A DNA stretch of 64,000 nt from Terrabacter sp. Root85 (GTDB lineage Bacteria; Actinomycetota; Actinomycetes; Actinomycetales; Dermatophilaceae), in assembly GCF_001429185.1 (NCBI RefSeq), contig NZ_LMIW01000001.1, positions 293,633-357,632 on the forward strand, in the 5' to 3' direction. Below, piece by piece: positions 25,943-34,968 of this stretch. The position numbers and the translations under genes were made by a program. Positions within the stretch are counted from its first letter, which is position 1. Each line of letters begins with the position of its first letter. A model generated the notes under the pieces. It was not told the origin of the DNA, ran no database searches, and saw only the letters and a list, made by a program, of their open reading frames with translations.

Positions 25943-27555
25943 TGTCCGGCCGCTTTCTTCGACTGCTGGAAGAGCAGGTAGGTCATCGGCGCCGAGAGCA
26001 CGACCATGAGCAGGGCGTACGGTGCGGCGCCGGCATAGTCGATCTCGCTGCTCTTGGCCCAGAACTCCGTCGCGAGGGTACGCGTGCCGTTCGGGGCGAG
26101 CAGGAGGGTCGCCGTCAGCTCGTTGACGATGGCGAGGAAGACGAGGGCCGCTCCCCCGGCCGCGGCCGGCGCCGTGAGCCGCAGCGTGACCCGGACGAAG
26201 GCACCGAGGGGACGCACCCCGAGCGCCTGCGCGGCCTCCTCGAGCTCCCGCGGCGCCTGCGCGAGCCCCGAGCGGAGGCTGACGAGGGCACGCGGCAGGA
26301 AGAGCAGCACGTAGGCAGCGACAAGGACGACGGCCGTCTGGTAGAACGCCGGCAGGAAGCGGATGCTCACGGTGACGAAGGCGAGGCCGACGACGATGCC
26401 GGGCATCGAGCTCGTGATGTAGTTGGACAGCTCGAGGGAGCGGGTGAACCAGCTCGGTCGCCGCACGGCGAGGAAGGCCATCGGGAAGGCGACGAGCGTC
26501 GTCGCCGCCGCACCGGCCACGCCGTAGAGCAGCGTCTGGAGCAGGGCCGGGACGAGCTCGTCGGGAGCCCAGATCTCTGATCCGCCGAGCACGACCCACC
26601 GGAGGACGAACCACATCGGGACCCCGACGGCGAGCACGACGAGGAGCAGGAGCGCGAGCTGCGCCGGCACGTGGAGCCGGCCGAGCGGCATACGCCCCGG
26701 GGCCGCCTGCCCGCCGGAGCCGACGCGGGCGTAGCGCGCGGCGCCGCGGCTGCGGACCTCGGCGACGAGCAGCAGGAGACACAGGACGACGAGGACGCTG
26801 GCGAGCATGTTGCCGGCGGCGCCGTTGAAGGTCGACTGGTACTGCACCATGATCGCCGTCGTGAAGGTGTCGAAGCGGATCATCGCGAAGGCGCCGTACT
26901 CGGCGAGCAGGTGCAGTCCGACGAGCAGCGCGCCGCCCGTCATCGCGAGCCGCAGCTGGGGCAGCACGACCCGGCGGAAGACCTGCCACGGGCCGAGCCC
27001 GAGGGAGGCCGCGGACTCCTCGAGCGACGGGTCGAGGCGGCTCAGGGTCGCCGCGGCCGGGATGTAGACGAGCGGGAAGTACGACAGCACCGAGATGAGC
27101 ACGCCCGACCACAGGCCGGCGAGCGACGGCACGGCGGACACCCAGCCGTAGCTGTTGACGAACGCGGGGATGGCGAGCGGCGCGGCCAGCGCGAGTGCCC
27201 AGAACCTGTTGCCGCGCAAGGCGGTCCGCTCGACGAGCCAGGCGCCACCGACGCCGAGGACGAGGCACAGCGGCACCGAGACGGCCATGAGCAGGATGGT
27301 GTTGAGCAGCAGCTCACCGACGCGCGCCCGGAAGATGAGACTGACCGCGGTGTCCCACCCGGTGGCGACCGTCATCGCGATGACGTAGCCGAGGGGCACG
27401 AGCGAGAAGAGCGCGATGAGCACGGCGATGACCGCGAGGGCGGGTGGTCGCCGACGCCCGGACGCCGGGCCCGGGCGGGTGCCCGGGCCCGGCGTGGGAG
27501 CCGTGCCGGTGCCGGTCGCGCGGTGCGCGCCGGGTGCGGTGAGGTCGGTGGTCAC
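25939..27555 (-). CDS. fbpB: iron(III) ABC transporter, fused permease
   Basis: A 538-residue permease with about 12 hydrophobic segments, built from two ABC permease halves. Each carries an EAA loop of the form E-x-A-x-x-L-G ([21 protein letters not shown] and [20 protein letters not shown]). This is the usual FbpB/SfuB architecture for ferric-ion import. The start is GTG at 27555, only 7 bp after the fbpA stop; the stop overlaps fbpC. Confidence 0.88.
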   Translation of the reverse strand: MTTDLTAPGAHRATGTGTAPTPGPGTRPGPASGRRRPPALAVIAVLIALFSLVPLGYVIAMTVATGWDTAVSLIFRARVGELLLNTILLMAVSVPLCLVLGVGGAWLVERTALRGNRFWALALAAPLAIPAFVNSYGWVSAVPSLAGLWSGVLISVLSYFPLVYIPAAATLSRLDPSLEESAASLGLGPWQVFRRVVLPQLRLAMTGGALLVGLHLLAEYGAFAMIRFDTFTTAIMVQYQSTFNGAAGNMLASVLVVLCLLLLVAEVRSRGAARYARVGSGGQAAPGRMPLGRLHVPAQLALLLLVVLAVGVPMWFVLRWVVLGGSEIWAPDELVPALLQTLLYGVAGAAATTLVAFPMAFLAVRRPSWFTRSLELSNYITSSMPGIVVGLAFVTVSIRFLPAFYQTAVVLVAAYVLLFLPRALVSLRSGLAQAPRELEEAAQALGVRPLGAFVRVTLRLTAPAAAGGAALVFLAIVNELTATLLLAPNGTRTLATEFWAKSSEIDYAGAAPYALLMVVLSAPMTYLLFQQSKKAAGQ

Positions 27556-27562
27556 CCGAGAA

Positions 27563-28600
27563 CTACAGCAGACCCGCCTTGGTCATCAGATCGGTGACCG
27601 TGGCGGAGTTGAGCTTGGCGGGGTCGACCGTCGGGGCCTGGAGGTCCTTCAGGGGCACGAGCGCCGGGTTGGAGGGCACGTCGGAGCCGATGGCGTACTC
27701 GAAGGAGGTGCCCTTCTGCAGCACCTCCTGCCCGGCCTTGCCGGTGACGAACTTCAGGAAGGACTGGGCGGCCGCGGCGTTCTTCGACGCCTTGAGCACG
27801 CCACCACCGGAGACGGAGACGAAGGCGCCCGGGTCCTCGTTCTTGAAGTAGTGGGTGCCGACGTTGGCCGAGTTCTCGCCGGTCTTCGCCTGGTCCCCGT
27901 AGTAGTAGTAGTGGTAGATCAGCGCGGTCTCGACCTCGCCGGAGTTGACCGCCTTCATCGCGGTGCTGTTGCCCTTGTAGGCCTTGGCGTTGGTCTTCAT
28001 CGCGGTGAGCCAGTCGTTCGTCACGGTCTCGCCCTTGAGCTCGAGCAGCGCCGAGACGATGGCCTGGAAGTCGGCGCCCGACGGCGAGGCCGCCCAGCGG
28101 CCCTTCCACTCGGGCTTGGCGAGGTCGAGCATCGAGGCGGGGAGCTGGTTCTCCTGCAGCGTGCGCTTGTCGTAGACGAGGACCGTCGAGCGGGCCGCGA
28201 TCCCGGTCCACTTGCCGGTGGACGGGCGGAACCCGGCCGGGACCTGGTCGAGGGTGGCCTTGTCGACATCGGCGAAGAGGCCGGCGTTCTCGACCTGGGT
28301 CATGGCGGGGCTGTTCTCGGTGAGGAAGACGTCGGCCGGCGACGCCGCGCCCTCCTGGACGATCTGGTTGGACATCTCCGAGTCGTCCCCGTTGCGGACG
28401 GTGACCTTGATGCCGGTCTGCTTCGTGAACGCGTCGACCCATTCCTTCGTCAGGCTCTCGTGCTGCGCGTTGTAGACGGTGATGCTGCCCGTTCCGTCGG
28501 TCGAGCCGCTGCCGGACGAGCCGGAGCCGCAGGCCGTCAGGGCGAGGGCGCCGACGGCCGCGAGCGCGACGCCGATGGTGGTGCGGGGGCGGGAGGTCAT
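27563..28600 (-). CDS. fbpA: iron(III)-binding lipoprotein of the ABC transporter
   Basis: A 345-residue periplasmic-binding-type protein. It has a lipoprotein signal with the lipobox LTAC (Cys24), then a Gly/Ser linker. [19 protein letters not shown] starts the mature fold. A run of tyrosines in YHYYYYGDQ matches the iron-coordinating tyrosines of the FbpA family. It captures ferric iron outside the membrane and hands it to the FbpB permease. The first gene of the operon, with a near-consensus IdeR/DtxR box 58 bp upstream of its start. Confidence 0.9.
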   Translation of the reverse strand: MTSRPRTTIGVALAAVGALALTACGSGSSGSGSTDGTGSITVYNAQHESLTKEWVDAFTKQTGIKVTVRNGDDSEMSNQIVQEGAASPADVFLTENSPAMTQVENAGLFADVDKATLDQVPAGFRPSTGKWTGIAARSTVLVYDKRTLQENQLPASMLDLAKPEWKGRWAASPSGADFQAIVSALLELKGETVTNDWLTAMKTNAKAYKGNSTAMKAVNSGEVETALIYHYYYYGDQAKTGENSANVGTHYFKNEDPGAFVSVSGGGVLKASKNAAAAQSFLKFVTGKAGQEVLQKGTSFEYAIGSDVPSNPALVPLKDLQAPTVDPAKLNSATVTDLMTKAGLL

Positions 28601-28658
28601 GTGAGCTGCCTTCGTGGATCCGGAGGGGCGCGCCGGTCCCGTCGGACGGCGCGCCTGA

Positions 28659-28677
28659 GTAGGTAAGCCTTACCTTA
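28659..28677. promoter_or_regulatory. IdeR/DtxR iron box between fbpA and lsr2
   Basis: On the leftward strand, TAAGGTAAGGCTTACCTAC fits the IdeR/DtxR consensus TWAGGTWAGSCTWACCTWA at 18 of 19 positions. It lies 58 bp before fbpA and 55 bp before lsr2. Iron-loaded IdeR would repress fbpABC; whether it also acts on lsr2 is open. Confidence 0.85.
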
Positions 28678-28732
28678 CACACGGTTGGGAGTGTCTCCGT
28701 CCACCCCCTGGGGCGCCCACTAGGCTCATCCC

Positions 28733-29077
28733 ATGCGCCGGACCATCGTCTCCCTCGTCGACGACCTCGACGGCACCGAGGCCGCCGAGACCGTCACCTT
28801 CGGCATCGACGGGGACTCCTTCGAGATCGACCTCTCGGAGGCGAACGCCGACGCCCTCCGCTCGACGCTCGACGACTGGGTGGCCCGGGCTCGGCGGGCC
28901 GGGGACGAGCGCCGGACGCACACGGCGCCCGCGCGGTCGACGACGGTGCTGCCCGCGGTGGGCGAGTCCCGCAACGCGCTGATCCGGGCCTGGGCGGCCG
29001 AGACGGGACACCAGGCCCCCGCGCGTGGCCGGATCCCCCAGGCCGTGGTCACCGCGTACGACGACGCCCACCGCTAG
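28733..29077 (+). CDS. lsr2: Lsr2-family nucleoid-associated protein
   Basis: A 114-residue Lsr2. The N-terminal dimerisation region (VSLVDDLDGTEAAETVTFGIDGDSFEIDL) covers residues 6-34. The C-terminal DNA-binding domain has the AT-hook-like Arg-Gly-Arg (PARGRIPQAV) near residue 98. Lsr2 bridges DNA and silences AT-rich, often acquired, genes. It is divergent from fbpA with the IdeR box in the shared promoter region. Confidence 0.9.
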   Translation: MRRTIVSLVDDLDGTEAAETVTFGIDGDSFEIDLSEANADALRSTLDDWVARARRAGDERRTHTAPARSTTVLPAVGESRNALIRAWAAETGHQAPARGRIPQAVVTAYDDAHR

Positions 29078-29133
29078 CCGCTCGTCCGGGCGGCCGGACC
29101 CCTGCGCTTCGCCAGCGGGCGGACCGTCGGCCG

Positions 29134-29349
29134 CTAGGCCTGTGGACGGTCGTGGAACTCCTGCTCGGTCACCCGCTTGCCGTAGAGCCAGTACTGCACG
29201 GAGCCGTCCTCGGCCTCGACGGCCGGGCCGTCGAGCCGGTGCAGCCGCGCCGCGATGAAGTAGAGCGTGTCCCCGCGCGCGACGATCACCTTGTCGTAGC
29301 CGCCGGTGGGGTGTCGGGTTCCGCTTCTCCAGTCGGGCTGCGACGTCAC
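29134..29349 (-). CDS. 71-residue protein with one DGPA-type repeat motif
   Basis: A small protein whose middle reads HRLDGPAVEAEDGSVQYWLYGKRVTEQEF. This resembles a single unit of the H-R-x-D-G-P-A...G-x-x-x-W-x-x-G-K repeat seen in multi-copy form in some phage, plasmid and bacterial proteins. Function is unknown. It ends with RPQA and has no membrane segment. It converges on lsr2, with 57 bp between stops. Confidence 0.6.
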   Translation of the reverse strand: MTSQPDWRSGTRHPTGGYDKVIVARGDTLYFIAARLHRLDGPAVEAEDGSVQYWLYGKRVTEQEFHDRPQA

Positions 29350-29418
29350 GGTGCTGGGGTCTCCGGATCTGTGGGGTCGAACGGTCAGGGCGTGGGGTTC
29401 AGGTTACTGCGCCCCTCG

Positions 29419-30600
29419 TCAGTGACTGTCGCGGCCGGACAGCTGGCGCGTCAGAGCGCCCCGCAGCTCGTCGAGCGGCTGGTCGGCGGCGAGCGCCTCG
29501 GTGACGAGCTCGGCCTGCGTCCGCGGCGACAGACCGTCGACCGGCTGGTCCCGGTCGAGGTTCGTCGGGAACGCGTACCCCTCCGCGCTCGCGGCGACGA
29601 CGTTGCCGATCTCCCGCGGCTGCATCCCGGCAGAGCGCGCAGCAACCAACGCCGGGTGGATCGCCTCGACGACCCGCGCCCGGTCGACGGTCTCCATCGC
29701 CCGGCCGAAGGCCGAGCTGACCTGCAGCAGGTTGGCCATCCGGCGCACGTCCGTCGTGTGGTTCGTGCCGGCGGCGTGGAGCAGTGCGGGGTTGAAGAAG
29801 ACGGCGTCGCCGGCCGACAGCGGCAGCTGCACGTGGTGGGCCACGAAGTACGCCTGGAACTCCGGCTGCTGGTAGGCGACGTAGCCGTGCGTGTACTTCT
29901 GGCTGTGCGGCAGGTAGAGCGTCGGACCGGACTCGGCGGGCATGTCGACGTGCGCGACCGCGCCCTGCAGGGTCAGCGCCTGCGAGAGGACGTGCACGTG
30001 CGACGGGTAGCGGGCGCACGTCTCGGCGGACTGGAAGCCGAGGTGGTAGTCGCGATGCACCGTCTGCCCGGCGCCCCCGGGGTTGACGACGTTGAGCTGT
30101 GAGGTGACCTGGTAGCCCGGCCCGAGCCAGGCCTGCGCGGCGAGCGCGATGGCGTCGTTGGCGTAGTAGTCGACGAACGCCCCGGGGTCGGCCACGGCGA
30201 GCTTCTCGAGGGCGTTCCAGATGCGGTCGTTGGCGCCCGGCTTGGCGAAGTGGTCACCCGCCGCCGTGCCGCTCGCGCGCTGCTCGGCGATCATCCGCTC
30301 GAAGGCGGCGGTCGCCCGGTCGAGGGTCTCGGCCTCGAAAGCGCCTGCCAGGACGACGATTCCGGGGCCGTCGGAGAAGGCCCGCGCCAGCTCGGCCTGG
30401 ACGTCACGCCGTGTCACGTCGTCCGCGGCCGTATGCCGCAGCGTGGCCCAGTCGTAGACGAGGACCTCCTGCTCGACGCGGGCTGCGTGCGGGTAGTCGG
30501 CGAGGTCGGTCCGCTCGGCGAGCACCTCGAGCAGGTCGGACAGCTGGGCGTCCTCGGGACGGATCCAGCCGGTGCGCGAGCTGGTCGGCGTGATGGTCAT
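29419..30600 (-). CDS. phytanoyl-CoA dioxygenase (PhyH)-family oxygenase
   Basis: A 393-residue Fe(II)/2-oxoglutarate-dependent oxygenase. The metal triad is visible as H-x-D (TVHRDYHLG) in the middle and a distal histidine in LLHAAGTNHTTDVRR. An arginine two or more residues on would bind 2-oxoglutarate. PhyH relatives hydroxylate many small molecules; the substrate is not evident. The ATG at 30600 has a strong GAGGAGGG site. It is divergent from a LacI-type regulator that heads a sugar or cyclitol-type catabolic operon, so it may act in the same pathway. Confidence 0.82.
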   Translation of the reverse strand: MTITPTSSRTGWIRPEDAQLSDLLEVLAERTDLADYPHAARVEQEVLVYDWATLRHTAADDVTRRDVQAELARAFSDGPGIVVLAGAFEAETLDRATAAFERMIAEQRASGTAAGDHFAKPGANDRIWNALEKLAVADPGAFVDYYANDAIALAAQAWLGPGYQVTSQLNVVNPGGAGQTVHRDYHLGFQSAETCARYPSHVHVLSQALTLQGAVAHVDMPAESGPTLYLPHSQKYTHGYVAYQQPEFQAYFVAHHVQLPLSAGDAVFFNPALLHAAGTNHTTDVRRMANLLQVSSAFGRAMETVDRARVVEAIHPALVAARSAGMQPREIGNVVAASAEGYAFPTNLDRDQPVDGLSPRTQAELVTEALAADQPLDELRGALTRQLSGRDSH

Positions 30601-30737
30601 GGTGCCCTCCTCGGGCGGATCGACGGTGATCGGGGTCCGACCGTGCGCCGCCCGGAGCGGCGCTGGCCGTGCCTCAAGGATGCGGCCCACGGAGGGGGCG
30701 GCGACCCACCGGATGACCTCAGAAACACCTCAGACGC

Positions 30738-30750
30738 GTCCCCTGGGGAC
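30738..30750. promoter_or_regulatory. 13-bp palindrome before the LacI-type gene, possible operator
   Basis: GTCCCCTGGGGAC is a perfect inverted repeat around one T, 13 bp before the ATG of the LacI-type gene and in the gap shared with the PhyH gene. An autoregulatory site is plausible but not proven. Confidence 0.35.
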
Positions 30751-30762
30751 TACGCTCCGGGG

Positions 30763-31815
30763 ATGGCCCAGCACCGCGCACGGTCGCACCGCGTCCGCGA
30801 CATCGCCGAGCAGTCGGGACTGTCGGAGGCGACGATCGACCGGGTGCTCCACGGCCGGGCTGGGGCGAGCGCGCGCGCCGTGCGCGCCGTCGAGCAGGCC
30901 GTGCTCGACCTCGATCGCCAGCAGACCCAGCTGCGCCTCGCGGCCCGCACGCTCCTGCTCGACGTCGTCGTCCAGGCGCCGACCCGATTCAGCACGGCGG
31001 TCCGGTCGGCGCTCGAGGACGAGCTGCCCGCGCTGCGCCCGGCCGCGGTCCGAGCGCGCTTCCACCTGCGTGAGAACGCCGACGTCGCGGCCGCCGTCGA
31101 GGTGCTCGACAGCCTCGGCCGGCGCGGGCGCGTCTGCCACGGCGTCGTGCTCAAGGCGCCGGACGACCCGGCCGTGGCCGCGGCCGTGGGCCGCCTCGCC
31201 GACCGCGGCATCCCCGTCGTCACGCTCGTCACCGACGTCCGCGACAGCGCTCGGGTGGCGTACGTGGGGCTCGACAACGCCGCGGCCGGCGCCACCGCCG
31301 CCTATCTCGTGTCCCAGGTGCTCGGCGACCGGCCCGGTGACGTGCTGCTGAGCCTCAGCCGGTCGTTCTTCTTCGGCGAGCGAGAGCGGGCCGAGGCGTT
31401 CACGGTCGCCCTCGGTCGTCTGGCACCCGACCGGCGCGTCCACACGATCACGGACAGCGACGGGCTCGACGCGACGATGTCCGCGCTCGTCTCCGACGTG
31501 CTCCGGTCGGAGCCGGAGGTGCGCGCCGCCTACTCGGTCGGCGGCGGCAACCGGGCCATCTCGGCGGCCTTCGTCGCGGCGGGCCGGCCGCCCGGTGTCT
31601 TCATCGGCCACGACCTCGACGAGGACAACCTCGACCTGCTGCGCTCCGGGGTGCTCACCGCCGTGCTCCACCACGACCTCCACGCCGACATGCGGGCCGG
31701 CGTCCGTCAGGTCATGCGTGCCCACCGCCTCGTGCCCGGGGCACCCACGTCGGTCGCGGCCAACGTCGAGGTCGTGACGGCATACAACATCCCCCCGCGC
31801 ATCCACGCGCACTGA
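30763..31815 (+). CDS. LacI-type transcriptional regulator with sugar-binding domain
   Basis: A 350-residue regulator. An N-terminal HTH (RVRDIAEQSGLSEATIDRVLHGRAGAS) is followed by a hinge helix and a periplasmic-binding-like ligand domain (from DVVVQAPTRFST to the end). The variant TIDRVL, in place of the usual TVSRVL, is typical of the branch that controls inositol or sugar-alcohol genes. It stands just ahead of two Gfo/Idh/MocA dehydrogenase genes and a TIM-barrel isomerase gene and is the likely regulator of that operon and of the divergent PhyH gene. Confidence 0.82.
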   Translation: MAQHRARSHRVRDIAEQSGLSEATIDRVLHGRAGASARAVRAVEQAVLDLDRQQTQLRLAARTLLLDVVVQAPTRFSTAVRSALEDELPALRPAAVRARFHLRENADVAAAVEVLDSLGRRGRVCHGVVLKAPDDPAVAAAVGRLADRGIPVVTLVTDVRDSARVAYVGLDNAAAGATAAYLVSQVLGDRPGDVLLSLSRSFFFGERERAEAFTVALGRLAPDRRVHTITDSDGLDATMSALVSDVLRSEPEVRAAYSVGGGNRAISAAFVAAGRPPGVFIGHDLDEDNLDLLRSGVLTAVLHHDLHADMRAGVRQVMRAHRLVPGAPTSVAANVEVVTAYNIPPRIHAH

Positions 31816-31820
31816 CGCCC

Positions 31821-31859
31821 GACCCGTTCGGCTGAGGTCTTTTTGACGGGTCCGAACGG
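31821..31859. promoter_or_regulatory. paired inverted repeats upstream of the dehydrogenase operon
   Basis: Two nested inverted repeats lie between the LacI-type gene and the first dehydrogenase: GACCCGT (31821) with ACGGGTC (31846), and CCGTTCGG (31824) with CCGAACGG (31852). A short T run sits between the arms. It may be an operator for the downstream operon or a weak terminator. Confidence 0.4.
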
Positions 31860-31974
31860 TGCCGTGCGGCCGCCCTGTCACGCACGCTGAGGTCATCAAC
31901 CGGGACCACGACGTCCTCGGTCGCCTCGGCGGACCGGGTGCCGTCGCACCCACACCCCGCCCCCAGGAGATCCC

Positions 31975-32979
31975 ATGCGTCTCGGCCTCATCGGTCTCGG
32001 CAGGATCGGCTCGTTCCACGCCGACACCCTGTCCCAGCTTCCCGATGTCGACTCCCTCGTCGTCACCGACGTCGTGGCGGAGGTGACGAGGGCCATGGCG
32101 GATCGAGTCGGCGCCGACGTCGCGGAGTCACCCGCGAGCCTGCTTCGCGATGGCGTCGACGCCATCGTCATCGCCGCCGCCACCGACGCGCACACGGAGC
32201 TGATCCGGGCCGGAGTCGATGCCGGCGTGCCCGTCTTCTGCGAGAAGCCGCTGTCGGCCGACCTCGCCGAGGCGGCGGCGATCGCCCGCTACGTCACGGA
32301 GCACGGTGCCGGGGTCCAGGTCGGCTACCCGCGCCGCTTCGACCCGGCCTTCAGCGCTGCCCGCCAGGCCGTGGAGGCCGGGGAGCTCGGGTGGGTCCAC
32401 ACGGTGCGGTCGACGACCTTGGACCCGGCCCCCGCTCCCCGCGCCTACATCGAGACCTCCGGCGGCATCTTCCGCGACTGCAGCGTGCACGACTTCGACA
32501 CCGTCCGATGGGTCACCGGCCGGGAGGTCGTCGAGGTCTACGCCACCGGGAGCGCCCGGGGCGCGGACGTCTTCGCCGAGCTCGGCGACGTCGCCACCGC
32601 GGCGACCCTGCTGACCTTCGACGACGGAGCGACTGCGGTCGTGTCGAACACCCGCTACAACCCCCGCGGCTACGACGTGCGCCTCGAGCTGCACGGGACC
32701 GCGGACAGCGTCGCCGCCGGATGGAGCGACACGACTCCCCTGCGCAACCTCGAGCCGGGAGCCACCTGGCCCTCCGGACCGCCGGCCACCTTCTTCATGG
32801 ACCGGCTCGCCGCCGCCTTCCGCGCCGAGCTGCAGGCGTTCACCGACGTCGTCGCCGGGCGACGCACCTCGCCGTGCACCGTCGACGACGCCCTCGCCGT
32901 GGCCTACATCGCCGAGGCCGCCACCCTGTCGCTGCATGAGCACCGCCCGGTGCGGATCGACGAGGTCCGGCTCCCATGA
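31975..32979 (+). CDS. Gfo/Idh/MocA dehydrogenase, inositol 2-dehydrogenase-like
   Basis: A 334-residue NAD(P)-dependent dehydrogenase. The Rossmann loop GLGRIG is at residues 7-12, the E-K-P-L motif with catalytic Lys at about 91, and GGIFRDCSVHDFDTVRW carries the Asp-x3-His pair typical of myo-inositol dehydrogenases. It would oxidise a polyol or sugar hydroxyl to a ketone. It is first in a three-gene operon and overlaps the next gene by 4 bp. IolG-like activity is a fair guess, but scyllo-inositol, glucose or others are possible. Confidence 0.82.
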   Translation: MRLGLIGLGRIGSFHADTLSQLPDVDSLVVTDVVAEVTRAMADRVGADVAESPASLLRDGVDAIVIAAATDAHTELIRAGVDAGVPVFCEKPLSADLAEAAAIARYVTEHGAGVQVGYPRRFDPAFSAARQAVEAGELGWVHTVRSTTLDPAPAPRAYIETSGGIFRDCSVHDFDTVRWVTGREVVEVYATGSARGADVFAELGDVATAATLLTFDDGATAVVSNTRYNPRGYDVRLELHGTADSVAAGWSDTTPLRNLEPGATWPSGPPATFFMDRLAAAFRAELQAFTDVVAGRRTSPCTVDDALAVAYIAEAATLSLHEHRPVRIDEVRLP

Positions 32980-34025
32980 CCGGCTCGGACGACGAGGGAC
33001 TCGCGACGGAGCCGCTCCGCGTCGGCATCCTCGGGGCGGCACGCATCACCGAGCTCGCCCTCGTCAAACCCTCGAGGATCACCGGTGCCCGACTCGTCGC
33101 CGTCGCCGCTCGCGATCGCTCCAGGGCCGAAGCGTTCGCCGGCGCCCACGGCGTCGAACGCGTCCACGACTCCTACCTCGACGTCATCGAGGACCCCGAG
33201 GTCGAGGTGGTCTACAACCCGCTCGCCAACAGCCTGCACGGCCCGTGGAACATCGCCGCGCTGGCCGCGGGGAAGCACGTCTTCACCGAGAAGCCCTCCG
33301 CGAGCAACGCATCCGAAGCCGAGACGGTCGCCGCGGCCGCCCGGCTGAGCGGGCAGCAGTTCTTCGAGGGGTTCCACTACCTCTGGCACCCACTCGTCTC
33401 GCGGCTCCACGAGATCCTCGCGAGCGGCGAGCTCGGCGAGCTGCGTCACGTCGAGACCGTCATGGACATGCCGGCGCCCACCGCCTCCGACCCCCGATGG
33501 TCCCTCGAGCTGAGCGGCGGAGCGCTCATGGACCTCGGCTGCTACAGCCTGCACACGATGCGCCTGCTCGCCCCGTATGCGGGCGGCGAGCCCACCCTGG
33601 TCGGCGCCACGGGCGGCGAGCGCGCCGGCCACCCCGGCGTCGACGAGTGGCTGACCGCGGAGCTGGCATTTCCCAGCGGCGTCACCGGGACGGCCGGCTG
33701 CACCATGGCCAGCGACCACCACGAGATGAGCCACCGGCTCGTGGGGACCGCGGGCGAGGCCGTCATCACCGACTTCGTCAACCCGCACGACGACGACCGC
33801 CTCGTCGTCACCACCGCCGCCGGCACCCGCACCGAGCGCCTGGGTCGACGGTCGTCGTACACCTACCAGCTCGAGGCGCTGACGACTGCGATCCGCACGG
33901 GCACCCCGGCCCGCACCGACGCCGACGACGCCGTGCTGACGATGCGACTCATCGACCAGTGCTACGACGCCGTCGGTCTCGGCCCCCGGCCCGCGCACGC
34001 CGACGTCGCGAAGGACCTCCGATGA
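32976..34025 (+). CDS. Gfo/Idh/MocA dehydrogenase, second copy
   Basis: A 349-residue dehydrogenase with the cofactor segment RVGILGAARIT near residue 15, the E-K-P motif (VFTEKPSASN) near 100 and GGALMDLGCYSLH with the catalytic Asp/His region. It belongs to the glucose-fructose oxidoreductase / trans-1,2-dihydrobenzenediol dehydrogenase-like branch, different from the preceding IolG-like copy. Both ends overlap the neighbouring genes by ATGA, so the three proteins are made together. A two-step oxidation or an epimerisation by oxidation and re-reduction is possible. Confidence 0.82.
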   Translation: MTGSDDEGLATEPLRVGILGAARITELALVKPSRITGARLVAVAARDRSRAEAFAGAHGVERVHDSYLDVIEDPEVEVVYNPLANSLHGPWNIAALAAGKHVFTEKPSASNASEAETVAAAARLSGQQFFEGFHYLWHPLVSRLHEILASGELGELRHVETVMDMPAPTASDPRWSLELSGGALMDLGCYSLHTMRLLAPYAGGEPTLVGATGGERAGHPGVDEWLTAELAFPSGVTGTAGCTMASDHHEMSHRLVGTAGEAVITDFVNPHDDDRLVVTTAAGTRTERLGRRSSYTYQLEALTTAIRTGTPARTDADDAVLTMRLIDQCYDAVGLGPRPAHADVAKDLR

Positions 34026-34903
34026 CGACTGCTCCGGCACCCGACGAGCTGCTCGCCACCTGCTGGAGCAGCGCCGGCGACGCCGCCTCCGACCGCGCCG
34101 ACCTGCGGAGTCCGCTCTCCCTGCGCGAGCGGGTCGAGGCCGCGTCAGCGGCCGGCTTCCGAGGCTTCGGCCTGCTGTCCGACGACCTCCCGGCGGCCGT
34201 GACGGCATACGGCCTCACCGGGATCCGCGACCTGCTCGCCGACAACGGGATCACTCACCTCGAGATCGAGGGCATCCCCTGGTGGTGGGACGTCGGAGCC
34301 CACGAGCAGGAGTCCTCTCGCGTCCGGCACGCCCTGCTCGAGGCGGCGGAGGTGCTGGGCGCCCGGCACCTCAAGGTCACCCCCGACGGGGACGACGGGC
34401 CGTGGGACCGCGGACTCTGGGCCGCCCGGTTCGCCGAGCTCGCAGCCCAGGCCCACGACGTGGGCGCGCGGCTCGGGATCGAGTTCTTCCCGTGGTCGAA
34501 CGTCGCGTCGCTGGCCGAGGGCCTGCAGCTCGTCACGGCGGCCGGCCATCCGGCGGGCGGCGTCATCATCGACACCTGGCACGTCGCACGGGCCGGCACC
34601 CCTCCCGCGGACCTCGCAGCGGTGCCGCTCGAGCGCATCATCGGCGTCGAGCTGAACGACGCGGACGAGTGCGTGGTGGGCACGCTCTTCGAGGACACCG
34701 TGCACCGCCGGCGCTACTGCGGGGAGGGCGACTTCGACCTCACGGCGATGATCACCGACCTGCGGAGCGCCGGCTGGACCGGACCGTGGGGTGTCGAGAT
34801 CCTCTCCGACGAGCACCGGACCCAACCGGTGGGTGAGGCGCTTCGACGGGCGGCCACGAGCGCCCGCCACGCGCTCGAGATGGCACCGGCGCTGGCGTCG
34901 TGA
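34022..34903 (+). CDS. sugar phosphate isomerase/epimerase (xylose isomerase-like TIM barrel)
   Basis: A 293-residue AP-endonuclease-2-like TIM barrel. Metal ligands can be placed in LGIEFFPW (Glu), VIIDTWHVAR (Asp/His) and GVEILSDEHR (Glu). Such IolE/IolI/Hyi-like proteins isomerise or dehydrate keto-polyols, which would fit the two dehydrogenases before it. It ends the operon; a 16-bp hairpin begins one base after its stop. No transporter or kinase gene is in the cluster, so uptake must be encoded elsewhere. Confidence 0.8.
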   Translation: MTTAPAPDELLATCWSSAGDAASDRADLRSPLSLRERVEAASAAGFRGFGLLSDDLPAAVTAYGLTGIRDLLADNGITHLEIEGIPWWWDVGAHEQESSRVRHALLEAAEVLGARHLKVTPDGDDGPWDRGLWAARFAELAAQAHDVGARLGIEFFPWSNVASLAEGLQLVTAAGHPAGGVIIDTWHVARAGTPPADLAAVPLERIIGVELNDADECVVGTLFEDTVHRRRYCGEGDFDLTAMITDLRSAGWTGPWGVEILSDEHRTQPVGEALRRAATSARHALEMAPALAS

Positions 34904-34904
34904 A

Positions 34905-34942
34905 CCGGCTCACCGGGTGGCACGGGCCACCCGGTGAGCCGG
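34905..34942 (+). terminator. strong terminator hairpin of the dehydrogenase operon
   Basis: CCGGCTCACCGGGTGG at 34905-34920 is perfectly complementary to 34927-34942 across a 6-nt loop. The stem begins one base after the TGA stop. It is followed by little T, but a 16-bp G+C-rich stem is convincing. Confidence 0.75.
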
Positions 34943-34968
34943 CAGCGGAACGAGCCCTCGGCGCCCAC

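Noticed and set aside
29077..29134. Bidirectional terminator between lsr2 and the 71-residue gene
   Set aside because: GC-rich repeats (GGGCGG, CCGGAC) occur but no stem longer than about 6 bp can be drawn.
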